64,000 bases of DNA. It comes from Silene latifolia. Lineage: Eukaryota > Streptophyta > Magnoliopsida > Caryophyllales > Caryophyllaceae. This document shows, one piece after another, positions 46,692 through 59,730 of the stretch. The DNA is taken from contig NC_133537.1 of NCBI RefSeq assembly GCF_048544455.1, forward strand, positions 20,645,541 to 20,709,540, in the 5' to 3' direction. Position 1 is the first letter of the stretch. Each line of letters begins with the position of its first letter. Position numbers and translations under genes: made by a program. A model generated the notes under the pieces. The model had not been told where the DNA came from and searched no databases. It worked only from the letters and a program-made list of their open reading frames with translations.

Positions 46692-47982
46692 TTTTTAATT
46701 CATAAACGTTAACGACCACGCAAACGACGATGAACAGCATTCCGATGTTAGAGGACCAGTCTGACTGAAATGAAGCACCAAGAAGCAGTTATTAAAATCA
46801 CAAAAACTGATACATATGTAACTAAGTTCCGTCTTTCTAAGTAAAAAAGAAAAAGGTTAAGTAATTAAGAAAAGAGCTAACAGATGAAGAAGTCTTTTTT
46901 CCAACAACAAGCTAAACGTATACCGAACGTGTTCGAAAACACTATTTTCAAGATAGAGCATATATATGTGTAACGCCATATGGATAACATGTGTATTTCT
47001 ATAACTTTCGTAACAGATCGATGTCTACTAATAGATAAGGCTTCATTTCCATCTCAAATTTATCTTTACGACTATAATTAAGAAAATGTACTCCAAATAA
47101 ATCTGTATGATGATGTCTAGGTTATTTTGTCTGTTTGTGATAGAATTTTTTTTCCAAAATAAGTACTCCCTCCGTATCAGACCAAAGGTAACACTTACTA
47201 TAAACGGACGTACCACACCAAAGGTAACATTCCTTATTTGGCCCACAACATTACCAAGTTATCCTTATACCCATTTAATATTTACACAAAATGTCATTAC
47301 ATACCCCACCTACCAACCCACAATTAAACCCACAATTACATACCCCACTTATTTTTTCCCTCTTTACCCTTACTTTTTCCACATTTTCTTAAATACCCCA
47401 ATTTTCCCTACGTTACCTTTGGTGTGGTACGGAGGGAGTATTTGATTAACTATGAATTTGCTTTTATTTTTTGATTGTAGCTGTGAATGCAACTATAAAT
47501 GTACGGAGCATGTATTAACCTCAAATACCTAATTATCATGTTCACTTCTAAGACAAATTTTTCTTCTATTATAGTAGATTTGGCATATACTATTCTGAAA
47601 GAACTAAACGGCTATTGGTGTTTTATAACGCTAACGTTTACGGTTACACAATTATAGAATGGACTGAGAACTCTGTTATATTAATGTACCTGTAAGTAGT
47701 GTCATTTAGGAGTATTTCCAAAAAATATTAGCATAAATTTGGTCAGATTAGGTACATACCTGTAGCGATATAACCTAATCCGGCACTTCGAATCATTAAT
47801 GTATCATGAGGACATATATGAATGCTCATTTTTTAATTTGTAAATGTTAACGACCACGCAAACGACGATGAACAACATTCCGATGTTAGAGGACCAGTCT
47901 GACTGAAATGAAGCACCAAGAAGCAGTTATTAAAATCACAAAAAGTGATACATATGTAACTAAGTTGCGTCTTTCTAAGTAA
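46063..47982. repeat. Tandem duplication (copies 46063-46843 and 46929-47982)
   Basis: Two copies begin GTGTTCGAAAACACTATTTTC and end at CTTTCTAAGTAA, separated by 85 bp. They are nearly identical over about 780 bp. The second is longer because it contains the MITE at 47166-47438. Each carries one copy of exon 1 of the small minus-strand gene (46622-46691 and 47760-47829) together with its upstream sequence. Confidence 0.88.
47166..47438. mobile_element. Stowaway-like MITE (273 bp)
   Basis: CTCCCTCCGTATCAGACCAA and its inverted partner (CTCCCTCCGTACCACACC...) are flanked by TA on both sides. The other duplicate retains the empty site at 46298-46299 (AAGTATTTG), which proves both limits. Confidence 0.9.
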
Positions 47983-47989
47983 CCGATTC

Positions 47990-50013
47990 GGAAAATGCTT
48001 TCGTTGCTCTAAACTTGTGTTTCCTTAATATGCTGCGGGCGAAAGCGTATTTGTCTAACTGGCCCACCAACGTCGAACGACCACAGTTTTATAACAAATT
48101 CCTGATCCTTTATTCTAAGAAGAGCTTCATCGATTAAGGACAACCGTTCCTAAAATAAATAAATAATAGTGGTGAAAGACTATAGTATAAAATTGTAATA
48201 GGTAATTATAAATTAGTAATAGGAAAAGGTTTTCAGTATGAAACCACCTCTGTTGGTAGAGCTAGAACTTCAACGGTACTTTTTTTTTAGAACTACCTCT
48301 GCCAGTGAATCGAAGAGCGTAAAACGTGTTTCACCTGTGTCGTCGCTGAAAATAATTCTCAGAGCACAACTATCATAAACGGAAAGTTATAATGTTAGAC
48401 ATTCTATATAGAGGCAGATTATAAGGTCTATCGAAAAATATAGTGTTTTTTACTTACGTGGCCTTTGAAATGCCTTTATGAGGTTTATCGGAAAGGGTAC
48501 AACGAAAGGATTCCCCAACTGGGACGGCTGTTCCTTTTCTACACACATTACATGAAGTGTATGCAAAGTCACCTGGATTTGTGATGGACTTTATTTTTCC
48601 TTGTATGAGTATAATTTTTTTCTCCTATAAATTGGTGAACAAGTAGATCAGTAAATGTAACTTATGTAAAGGATATTGGTTGGCAATTGTCAGCCGTACT
48701 TATATTTGTGTAAAGATTTACCGGTTGATCCGCAAGAGAACTTATTGGGAGCAAAGTCTCTATGTTTTCAGTTGAGGTGCAGCGATTTGTTGAGCTTTCG
48801 CCTCGATTTGTTGAGTTTGTTCCTGCAGCATTTGCTTCATAAGTAACAACAATACCTCAGAGGTTATCTTTATTGTTATTTGCCCTGCATTTAGGCAGTA
48901 GTAAGATTAGCTTGAACTTGGATTGAATATGAATTGAAACTTCCGAAAACTAAATTTTATCATACCATGTCCGTAAGTAAATCATTGCGGCGGAAATATG
49001 AAATATCAAAGATGATGCTTGAAAAACGAGTAGTACCACAGCAACCCCCTGTGTATTGTATTGCTTTATCATATGCTTCATAAATTTGATGATTACTATA
49101 AAATATATTAACATACCCCCAAATCTGGCTGCTCTAACCCGAGTGATCTGTACAATGGGTAGAGATTCTATGACGCGTGCAATTTTTTCTGTGGGTTCTA
49201 AAGCATTCAAACGCCAAGCGGTTACAACGACCGGCTGCATCCTGTATATAGAGGTAAAGTGAAATAGAAGGAATTTTTACATAATGGGCATTGAAAAATT
49301 GCATTTCCTAAGTTTGTTACCTCTGGTCAACAACAATTATGTCTCTTGCTTGTAGGGTATCACCAGATGTTCTCGTCGTAACTGTTTTTAAGGATCCGAT
49401 AGAAAGAGCTACGCCAACTATATCTACATGGGAAAAAGAAAAAATTGTGAGCAACAAAATTTAGCAAGCTTCAATAGAATAGTAAATATGATAAAATATA
49501 GCGTTCATCACCAAATCGTTCTTTGCGATCTAGACAACTTGTTATTGCATTTGCTGAACCCAGTATGTCCTTTCATTTTCAGTGGGACCGAGATCAACTA
49601 CATCCAGACCACCTTTCAATGTCATTTGATAGATATTATTTTCATATCTGAATTGCTCGGGAATGCGTTTTATGGTTGGATTTGGAATTTCATACTCGTG
49701 ACCTTCACGAAAAATGTCTTTATAATAAGCAATATCTTCCTCATAGATAGTTGCTGACATTTCTGTTCCCTGATGCATAAGTAAAAGCGCAAAATAAAAT
49801 TTAGAAAACTTCAGCATCTAAAATTGTAAGCAATAAGTATATGTTGTATAATATTTTGGTTTATACCTCTCTGTCACTGAAGAGCAAATTTTGAAGAGTT
49901 TTATCTCCAAGCCTTGCCTTTTTTGAAGCGAGTAAAGACTCCAATCGTACGACTATGGCGAAGTTCCGAGTACGATCAGTTGCGGAGGCAAGAGGGATTC
50001 TTGGAGGAGTCAT
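47990..50013 (-). CDS. RPA1-like (replication protein A large subunit) gene of the Helitron, several exons
   Basis: Exon 1 (50013-49867) encodes MTPPRIPLASATDRTRNFAI and on to LLFSDRE; exon 2 (49769 to about 49560) encodes GTEMSATIYEEDIAYYKDIF and on to LKGGLDVVDLGPTENERTYW. These match the DUF223/OB-fold start of plant Helitron RPA proteins. Further blocks at about 49427-49325 (VGVALSIGSLKTVTTRTSGD), 49240-49126 (VVVTAWRLNALEPTEKIARV) and 48600-48458 (FAYTSCNVCRKGTAVPVGES) follow, the last resembling the C-terminal zinc-ribbon domain. Blocks at about 48355-48257 and 48140-47990 complete it. RPA binds single-stranded DNA and is thought to assist rolling-circle replication. Exon joins after exon 2 are not certain, and I cannot say whether the frame is whole. 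Confidence 0.6.
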
Positions 50014-50531
50014 TTCAATCTACAAAATAAGGTAATTTATGTTAAGACATTGAAGCTGTGAATATATGTCAGAGAAAGTGTAAACTGAAATCGACGTAAA
50101 AATATATACAGTAGCACAAAAATAAAATATAGGAAGTCATAGAAAATAGTATATCTAAATTTTAGACAAGCGTAATTATTTGCCGAACAAATTTTTCGGT
50201 AGCTGAGAAACGACAATGTATATTTTCCTTTATTAACAGGTAGTGCGTTAGTACATGATTAAAATTTAAAGATGACGTACGAAAGAGAATTATTTTAATA
50301 TGAAAATGATAAAGAATTGGAGACAACGACGTTGTACACACTGAATTTTGTGTTTATTTTTGTAATCAAAAAATCAAAAAAGAAATACGAAATGCAAAAA
50401 AAAAAAATTACACCCCTATTAAGTTACAAACAAAATCGATAAGCACGAAAAACTATTTACAAAAACACTATTGCATTAACAAATCTAGGAAATAAAATAA
50501 TAACACAAATTTTAGAAACATCCATTTGGTT

Positions 50532-53500
50532 TTATCTAGCAATATGTAGTACTTCATAGCATACAATATTTCTTGTACGTCTCCAACTGTCATTCAGAGC
50601 ACAATGCGGAAGAACTGCTACTGTGACATCTGAACTTTGAGTTGCTCTTGAAAGAGCAACGTATAGCTGGCCGTGGGAAAATACAGGACGTGGTAGATAT
50701 ATGCCAACTTTACCAAGTGTTTGACCTTGTGCTTTGTTAATAGTCATTGCAAAACTTAATTTTATGGGAAACTGTTTTCTTTTGAATTGAAAAGGAAATT
50801 TGTCAGTAGGAGATGGTTGAAGTGGAATTCTTGGTATGAAAACTCTTTCGCCCTTATGGTGACCGACATCAATTTCTGCGTCTATGACATTCCGATCAAA
50901 GCCTTTGCATATAAGCCACGTGTCGTTGCAAAGTCCTGAAGTTGGATCTAAATTCCTCAACAAAAGAATGGGACTATTCTTTTTCAGTATCAATTCATGC
51001 GGTGGAAGACCGCTTGGCTGTAGTGTATTTAGAAATTCAAGTGGATCTTGACATGTTGTTGCTATATGTCACGCCGCTTCGTCGAAGCTTCTGTAGGTAA
51101 ATGCTTGACCTTCTTGTTTGGAAACTAACATAGCATTTATAGTCTGTGCATCATCATTTTTCGGTGTCAATATTGCTCTTGTCGTAGTTAGTGATGGATC
51201 TGTAGTTATTAGTTGTATGTCTGGATATATTGCATCAATCAGTCATTCTATTAGTGCATGTTCTTCTGTTCCAGATATAACGATTGATCTTGGTAATTTG
51301 ATATCCTCTCCATTTTCATAAGGATGCGAGCCATCACCAATGTCTAAAACAAAATTACCAAATGCTGGATCGCGCATAGCACGCATATTTACAGTTAAAT
51401 GTAATTTTTCAAGTTTTGTCCACATCGGAGACATCACAAAGCTTGAATTGATTGCCTCTCGCAATGTACTTTTCGGTATAATAGGTAACACTTGTCGGAA
51501 GTCTCCACCAAATACAACAATTTTGCCACCAAAAAGAAGGTTGTTTGAGCAAACATCACGCATGGTATTTTCAAAGTGTTCGATTGCCTGGCGTTTTGCC
51601 ATTGGTGCTTCATCCCAAATAATTAACCTACATGCACGAATTAGTTCTGCTAGAGAACTCTTTTTTGAGATTTGCGAACTTTCATTCCCTTCGAGATCAA
51701 GAAGGATCTTGAATCGAGAATTACATGTTCTGCCTCCAGGGAGATTGGCAGCAGCAATACCAGAGCTTGCAACCGCAATTGCAATATTACCTTTGACTCT
51801 GAGATTCGCAAGCAATGTTTTATACAAAAAAGTTTTGCCTGTACCACCAGGTCCATCTAAGAAAAAAGAACCTCTTTCATTTTTTATAACCCTTCTGTAA
51901 ATTGTGTCATAAGCGTAACGCTGTTCTGTATTAAGTAGGTGCACGGAATTTAATTCCTCAGAACTTATTGGAACATTAAGTTCTTCAATTTCTTTCATGT
52001 TGGATCTCTGTAGATCTATTTCGTCCAATTTTAAATCCCCAAAATCAAAAGTACTGAAGCTTTTGCCCATTGATTCGACCAAATAACAAATATTTCGAAG
52101 AGTTAGTTGTAGTACTTTTCGGCTTTGTGATGGAAATGCATATGCATAGTCCTCTGAGAAAACTGTGTAAAATTTATCCCAAAGCAATTTAGGGTTTTTT
52201 GGATGACAGTAAATGAGCAAAGTTGAAAACAATCTACGAAGCGCACCTGGCATCTGATACCGTGAGGCTTCTTCTAAGCACTACTCAATAGAATCATCTG
52301 CTTCAAGCAAACCTCGCCTGAACGCGGAGTCTTGAAATGAATTACACAATATGCCATTAATGGATTTGAGATCATCAAAGGATGTAGGCCCTCGAACGTT
52401 TGCTAGAAGAAGACATAAATAGTAGCGCTCTCCTTCAGATGGATTTGCGTAGACCAAACGACCTAAGTCAAACCCTTTCTCACGTGGAGTCCAGATTTTA
52501 TCTCTTTTTCGATCATGCCATACATAATGTTCTGGAAATTCACTGTATAACAATGTCTTAGCAAAATTATCATTCAAATTTCGCTCGAAGAAAGTTGTTA
52601 ACATTGTTCTCTTACGTGCGTCGTCATCTAAAACGTTACCAAGGTTTTCCCATGGCCGGAAACTAACAGTTTGCATATTTGGTAGCTGCACTTGTAATGG
52701 AACAACGTTAGGATGTATCTCGTTCAAATGAAATCCATAAATCCGCCATGTTGCTTCTGGTGGAGTAATCCACCGTGTAGATTGGTAAGCAGTAATCTCA
52801 TCAAACGAGTACTGATTGCTAAGATCAGTAACAGCAAACGACACTCTATCATGGCCCTTATAAACGTACTTATACATGTATTTAACTGCCTTAATGGTAG
52901 AACATATTTCTACGTTTAAGTGACAGTCATATTTGGCTAAAAGAAAAGGATTGTATGGAACAACCCAATGATTATTTAGTTCTAATCCTCGAACAGTTAC
53001 ATGAACGCCGGTATTTCTTCTACGATATATAGGATATGAATCACGGCCATTAGTTGTCGTATATGCAAACTCACGAGGGTAATGGTTTTTACATCTTTCA
53101 TTCCTCATGCACGGATTTGAAGAGTTGGCTCTACCGCAAGGCCCGTGCATCATGTGGCGAACAACTAAAGAGTATAGATGAGGGTTTTCCGAATTGTTAG
53201 GCAACTCAGCACAGACGAAGTTGTCATATTGGTCCGGAGTCCTTATTTTACTCGTAGAATCAAGAATGATTAGAAAATGGGCATGTGGCAGACCTCTTTT
53301 TTGAAACTCAACGACATAAACGTATCCAGCTACATTGCCAAATACTTTACGCACGCAGATGTCTTTCTTTAACTCAAACAATTTTGCTCGAAAGACCCGC
53401 GAAATAAGGTCCGGTCTGTTCTGAGCTTCCTCAAAAGGCGATAGGTCGCGCTCAATTTCTGGCCAACGGGGGTTGCATGTCATCGTCAGAAATATATCTG

Positions 53501-55018
53501 GCTTTCCGTATCGCTGCACCACAGTCATAGAAGAAAGATAGCGACGTCTAAAATCACGATCACATCCAATGAAGCTGGCCGGCAATATGAAGCAACGACC
53601 AATGTTCGCGCCAGATCTTTGCCCAGCGGCATGACTATCTATAATTCCTTGATATAAGTCGGCTCGAATTATATTTTGATTATTTCTTATGTAATCGAGT
53701 CGAGTCGTCTCAATTTTAATATACATATCTACTCTATATTGTTGGAGCAGACGACCACTTCTTAACAATATCGACGAATCAGCGGGACGAATCTGAAGTC
53801 GATAGCAGTAATATTCTCTGCAGGAGACTTTTTTCTCTGACTCCGAAGTACTTGCCACTGTAGGTAGAAGGAAGCGAGAGGTATTGGATTGAGGAGAAGA
53901 GATAGGAAAAAAAGATATATATAGTGAAAAAGAGAATATAAAGATGCGGACCTTGTTCTTCGTCCTGAAGCCGCTGTTTGTATTAGAATTTCATTTACCG
54001 GAAAAGTAGGGCAATCAAGACGACGTCGACGATTGGAATTGAATCGATAGATACGACGATGCCATCCTGTCTCGCCAAAAGGAAATAAAATAGGGTATTG
54101 CAATGGATCGTAGCAACCGTAATAGTGCAGTATTCTGTGACTTGTTCCAGAAATTGCGTGTACAACGACGTCATGTCGCGGAGGAGCTGATGAATTTTCA
54201 TCGTCAGTCCAAATTGCAACAACCTGGGATGTCGTTGGGGCATTATGAGTTCTTTGATCTTACAAAGGATCCGATTTTATTATAATTCGGCTTTCGTCAT
54301 CTATACCGATGTCTCTCAACGATCTAAAGAATCGTGTGTAAGGATTGAACTCCATAATGCGCATCAAATCCTGAACCACGCGATGCTCTATATCTGATGA
54401 AATTTGTAGTCTATGCCATAATTCTAAATCCGTATCAAAGAAATAGAGTTGGATATAGCGCAGACGCCCGGCAGTAGGTAAAATGTCATTGATGAAATGA
54501 TACGCCTGACCCTGAACTCTAAACGTGTATAGATGCCGCGATTTCTTTGCGCAAGTTCACGATCCCTTTTTACCCCGAATGAAGTAAAAGCAAAAGAACT
54601 GTTGTACAACATCACGTACTTTCTGAAATTTTGGGATATAAAATCATTTGACAAGAATAGTAGACGGAGATCATTTGGCGGAACGTTTTGTGCAAGGCGT
54701 ATATCTCCATTAGAGCAACAAAAGCTTTGCGATTCATTTTTGAGCAGTTTTGCACCGCAGTAGCGACACAATGACGGTATGGGAAGAACATATGGCTTAG
54801 AAGGTGGATTTGGAAAACCTTCAAAGACGTAACGAATTTTAGATAATGCGCAGCTGCGAAGCCGACAATACAAAAAAATTCAAAAATAAAAAGAAGTTGT
54901 ATATGATTATGGTTAAATGATGTTTACCCTTTGGATTAATATTTGATGAAACAGGGTTTTTTTTCTTCGATTGCTGACTTGCACGAGAACACGATGCAAC
55001 GTGCTTTAATATATTCAT
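50532..55018 (-). pseudogene. Helitron Rep/helicase (RepHel)
   Basis: N-terminal part (54853-54424): CRYCGAKLLKNES and SFCCSNG zinc motif, then YNSSFAFTSFG. Next is YDPLQYPILFPFGETGW (~54100). The Rep domain (53858-52281) has PHAH, the HUH metal site (~53280), and the catalytic Tyr region KYMYKYVYKGHDR (~52880). The SF1/Pif1-like helicase (52253-50532) has Walker A GPGGTGKT, Walker B IIWDEAP, FGGDFRQVLPII, and MTINKAQGQTL...LYVALSRAT. RepHel nicks and unwinds the element for rolling-circle transposition. It is broken: a frameshift near 54525 and in-frame stops near 52280, 51243 and 51067. At each stop the conserved codon was probably TGG or CAG. The first exon (MNILKHVASCSRASQQ, 55018) is tentative. 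Confidence 0.88.
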
Positions 55019-55516
55019 ACTAAAGAACTGTTTTACAAAGAAGAAGTTATTCAATAAAAACAACAACTAAAATCTTACAAGGACCAAGTAAAATATGAAA
55101 AACAAACAAATTAAAAAGTGACAACCTTAAAAGGTTTTAAAAATATTTGCTATTAAGTAATCAAGACTGAAAATTTGTTGTAAAACAATATAAGTGCTGT
55201 TTTTATTATTCAGAATACGCATGCGGTAAATTTTAATATATTATTTTAATGACTAATATCGACCGATGTAGCGTCAAAAAAATTGTCCGGACAATTTGTT
55301 GAATAAATATTCTTCTATGTGTTAGATTAACTTTTTTATATAGGTTCCAATATAACGCATCAGACAAAGCAGTACTATGGAAGAGGTCATTCCTCTGTCC
55401 GTGAAAGTTACGAGCGTGTAGGCAAAAATAGAGAATTTAAGCTAACATAGGAAAATTGAAGTTCACAACAACGACAACTACAAAAAAATTATTACTTGAA
55501 TTGTAATTATATAGAG

Positions 55517-55992
55517 TAGGGATGGCAATGGGTCGGGTTGGATCGGGTTTTGCAAGATTCAAACCCGATCCACTTACTTATTGGATCACAGATCCATATC
55601 CATACCTGATCCATATCCAAAATTTTAAAATCCATACCCGATCCATTATACTTTTTTCAAACCCATACCCGCTCCAAATCCATACCCGATCCACTACATA
55701 ATCCAAAACCCAATACGAATCTTGATTTGATACATAAAAAATTTAATCTTGTATACGGAAATTTAAATTTCAAGGTCAATAAAGCCTAAATTTTCAATAA
55801 TATCCACTTGGATCGGGTTCGGGTATGAATGGATCAGGTTTGGATTTGGTTCGGGTTTTCCAATAGTGGATATGGATATGGGTTTTTAAATAGTGGATCG
55901 GGAATGGGTTTTTAAAGAGTGGGTTTGGATCGAATTTTTTCCTTCGGTTCGATTCGGGTTCGGTTTGGTTTGGGTCATAATTGCCATCCCTA
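55517..55992. mobile_element. Non-autonomous hAT element inside the Helitron (476 bp)
   Basis: TAGGGATGGCAATGGGTCGGG and inverted TAGGGATGGCAATTATGACC are flanked by an exact 8-bp duplication, ATATAGAG (55509-55516 and 55993-56000). Its ends match the 2512-3188 element closely, so they are the same family. The interior is rich in GATCGGGTT and CCCGATCC words. Confidence 0.85.
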
Positions 55993-56000
55993 ATATAGAG

Positions 56001-59000
56001 GCACTAACCTTTGGATTTTGCGTTGCGATTTGTAAAGGTAGTTTTGCTTTATTCCCAACAGGCTCACTTAGATTTATTTTCAAATCCTACTAACTGCAAA
56101 CAGCAAACGTGACTTAGAAACGTAAACGAATGACAACTTTTGAACCGCAATATAAGAACGTTTATTTTATTTTAAATAAAGCATATTTATCACATTTTAC
56201 AAAGAAATAGTCACATAGAAGCCAAAAAAAATTAAAAAAATTATGTTAATAGCAACAGGTGTAACATAGAAACTATATTACTTGCATGCAAAGATTCAGT
56301 AGAAGAGGCAAGGACACAAATACATGCATTGATGTAGGCGAACACGTGTTGGGCACATTTTTCCTTTTACAAAGATTTAAACACATAACATCCAAAAAAG
56401 TCTATGCATTCATGTGCAAATGACTGCGTCCAGACTGACAGATACAGACAGATTATTGAGCAATACTAATTAACTTGTATACATAAAAGGTAACTGCAAT
56501 TGAACAAGATCGTAACATATTTTCTAGCGTACATCTTATTAGTGGAGAACTTTTACCTAAATTAAAGTTCTAGACCACGAAATTTCACGTTGTTATACGA
56601 AAAATGTATGAAAGAAGCCGCACAAAAGGTAAAATGAAATATGACACATCGAACTGATAGTGCGTAAAAGCTACATATGAATCGTTGAACATTTCTACAA
56701 CAAGAGTATCATTTTTTTTTTGTTTTTTAAGAGTGATGGTGTCAATTCCAAGCCTGGCTACTTCTTTTTAAGCCTCCGGCAAATAAGGATGTGGAATATG
56801 GGAAGAAGGCATTCTATTGTTACTTCAGAAGTATATATTGGACTTGTGATTGGCCATATGCATATAAACATATTGATGGAGAAGACATGAATACGGTGCT
56901 ATATAAATAAGGTTTGTTTTCACAGAGAATTAAGAAAACAGTTGTCTTGAGTCTTCTGAATCAGCTTACGACATTTGTATCCTCCGACCGTCACTCTTAG
57001 CAAACGTTCCTCGAAAAACGATAAAAAATCAAGATATGATAGCCATGACCGCAGCTTTGCAGCTTCGGTAGTAGTTGTTAACCTGGTGCTGATCTTATGT
57101 TTGTGCGCGCACGTTAGACAGCAATGAGGGTACGGGCCTTGAGTTAAGTAATTTTCAGTTTCTTTAGTTTAGACAGATATTTTGTTATTCCCTATACATT
57201 TTATTGAGAAAACGTATTTGACCTGTTCTAACCTTAAGAGGAATAAGACTAATATATTCGTCTTAAGAGTCAACCCGAACATCACAAATTAGAATCATTG
57301 CAGTATAATTTGTAAGAAAGAGAAAGGTTAGAGTAGCCAGGCCCAAGTGTCATTTTCCATATTTGTGGTGATAATCAAACAACTAGTTTGATACTCAATG
57401 TTTAAGGGATTAATTAAAAAGGGAGCATTTGCTTAATTGAATACTGTTTAACGCCTTCATATTATTTCACTAATTTTACGGCGTCGATCCAATCAGTCTC
57501 ACTTATACAACTGTTAAACTATGTGGCTGTTTTAAAATATTCAACGTTCTTTCTATGACCTACGGGTAGTCAACTGAAAACCGTCAGACTACCTTTTTAG
57601 AACAAAACCTCGACTATAAATGACTCCCTCTGTACCAGCTAATTGTTGTACTTTTCCATATTAGGGTGTCTGAGTCAGTTGTTCTCCTTTCACGTGCTTA
57701 TAAGTAGGGCAAAAAAATTTACTGCTTTCTAACACACTTAAATAGGAAAGGTAGTTTTACTGAATCGTAAACGGTGAACAGACATGCGTAAGGGTGTTAA
57801 CTGTTCCAGTATGGGAGTAATTGGAAAGTAGGCAACAAAATAGAAAAACCGCTCAATTACCAAAGTAACAATTCCAAATCGAGAATAGTTAAAGGCACAC
57901 CATTTAGCTCGCACAAAGACGAATAAAGTACCATATAAGGAATGATATCCAACTCCACGTCTACCATAGTACTCCATAGGTACGCTCATAATCATAAAAG
58001 CTCAAACTTGCACCTACTGCTACCGTGCGTTTCTTTTTTGCTACGGTAAATTTTAACGAATACTAATAAAGTTAAATTGAAATGAGATGAATTGAAGTCC
58101 GAAATAACACGGTCTTAGAACGAATAGTGCTTTTAATCGCTCCAAAGTACAAACATCGAACCATAAGCATTTACGTACGAAGCTAACTACCTTTTTTATA
58201 TTATATTTGTTAAAGAATATTTGTGTTGCAAGATGGTATTGAGCACTCCCTCCGTCTCAGTCAATAATTTACATTTGTTTTATTTTCTCTCACAAAATAA
58301 AGCAAACATCAATTATTCACAGTGAAAGTTCTAAGTAGTAGCACCATTGGACAACCAGCTTGCAATCCTACATTTGGAGTGGAAAACGGGGATTTGCCCA
58401 TTTTGCGTACCAAAGAAAACAATTTATCCTTTCTACCTTCTCCAACCTTCTTTTTTCAGATATAACCAACGACGGAAATTTGGGGATTCAATACCAAAAA
58501 ATACCTTGTTTTTCGTTAACTTTAATACTTGTACATAAAATACAAGTGTATGCAATTTACTGGTTTTAATACTTTAATTAGATCTCACTACTGGTAATTT
58601 TAAAATGGAAGAATTACACACACCAAAATGCAAGCTGAAAAAATTTGAAAAGGATAAGAACGGATCAAGTTTGTTTTCATTACTCCATTTAACAATGTCA
58701 ACATTGGACTGACTTAATTAGTAAATAAAATTTTAAACTTTAAACTTTCTATGCTGAAACTGATCACCAACCTATTATATAATCAAGGCCATATTCAATA
58801 CTCTCCCCGTACAAATTATTTGTTTACTTTTGATTAAAATTGTCCGTCACAAAGAATATAATAGGTAAAAGTATCAGCCATCAACATAAGTACATAACCA
58901 TATCTAAAATACAAATATTAACAGCCATAATTCAAAAATAACACAACATAAATTAATCAAAGATCATACCTTCTGTAACCTGCAATTAGCACCTGATTAT

Positions 59001-59630
59001 GCCTGCAATTCAGAACCGGGTTTCGGTTATATTAAACAAAATATGTATACGGAACATAGAAACAGCCAAACAATAATATAATATTCTTTGAGACATTTAA
59101 TCGAACACCTGGTACTCAATTTTGACAAAGAAACATCATAAAATCGGAAACAAAATTAAAGTAAAAAAAATGGAATTCATTACAACGACAAAAAATTCAA
59201 CAAAAAAATCGAATAATGAAATAAACTTGCAGTAGAGGTGTACCTCTGAAAAGGATGATTCCCTATGAAAATGAAGATCAAATAGTCTAATGAAACTGCT
59301 TACTGATAACTGTAGTCACATACAAACTAAAGGGAAATGGATGGTGGTAGTTTTACGGTTTTCAAAGGACAGAAATAATTTGAGATGGAAGCACCGAACA
59401 AAGTTTGTGAATAAGTATAAAGTAGAAAATAGGGATATATATGAAACACAGATAAAGTTGGAGGTAGGATAAAGTTGGAGGTAGACGGTGATGCAGAGTA
59501 AATTCTCATCTAATCTCATTGTGGCTATTCTAGAAATAAGGTATGGGGCAACTATGTAATTAATGATGTCATGTATGGGCAGAAGGAGTCCGAGAGTGAC
59601 GTAGCATATGTATCCTCTTTTATTATAAGA
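56001..59630. other. Non-coding 5' region of the large Helitron
   Basis: No protein or RNA gene is recognised in 3.6 kb. A few isolated ACTCCCTC(C/T)GT words (57623, 58250, and similar at ~58800) hint at decayed MITE ends, but I cannot pair them. Confidence 0.5.
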
Positions 59631-59730
59631 TATAAGAATAAGAAATAAGATAATGTGTTTATTATGTCTGCCATGTTCTAATCAACAAGGTGATTAATTT
59701 AGTATGATGATGTAAATATGTAATGCTTAA

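Larger units (their letters stand above)
45100..59630 (-). mobile_element. Autonomous-type Helitron, 14.5 kb, decayed
   Basis: Minus strand: the 5' end TCTTATAATAAAAGAGGATAC is preceded by A (59631 complement). The 3' end has a perfect 9-bp-arm hairpin (GCCGCGTGC / GCACGCGGC, 45111-45131), then CTAG (45103-45100), followed by T. In order from 5' to 3' it carries a long non-coding 5' region, a Rep/helicase gene, an RPA1-like gene, a duplicated segment and a small gene of unknown function. Rep/helicase plus RPA is the standard gene set of plant Helitrons. It is interrupted by a hAT element (55517) and a Stowaway-like MITE (47166), and the helicase gene is broken, so it is no longer autonomous. 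Confidence 0.75.

Noticed and set aside
51340-51900. A 186-residue plus-strand open frame
   Set aside because: It is the antisense of the conserved helicase domain of the Helitron RepHel gene.
57620-58270. A Stowaway MITE between the ACTCCCTC words at 57623 and 58250
   Set aside because: Both words are in the same orientation with no inverted partner or paired TA, so no element can be delimited.
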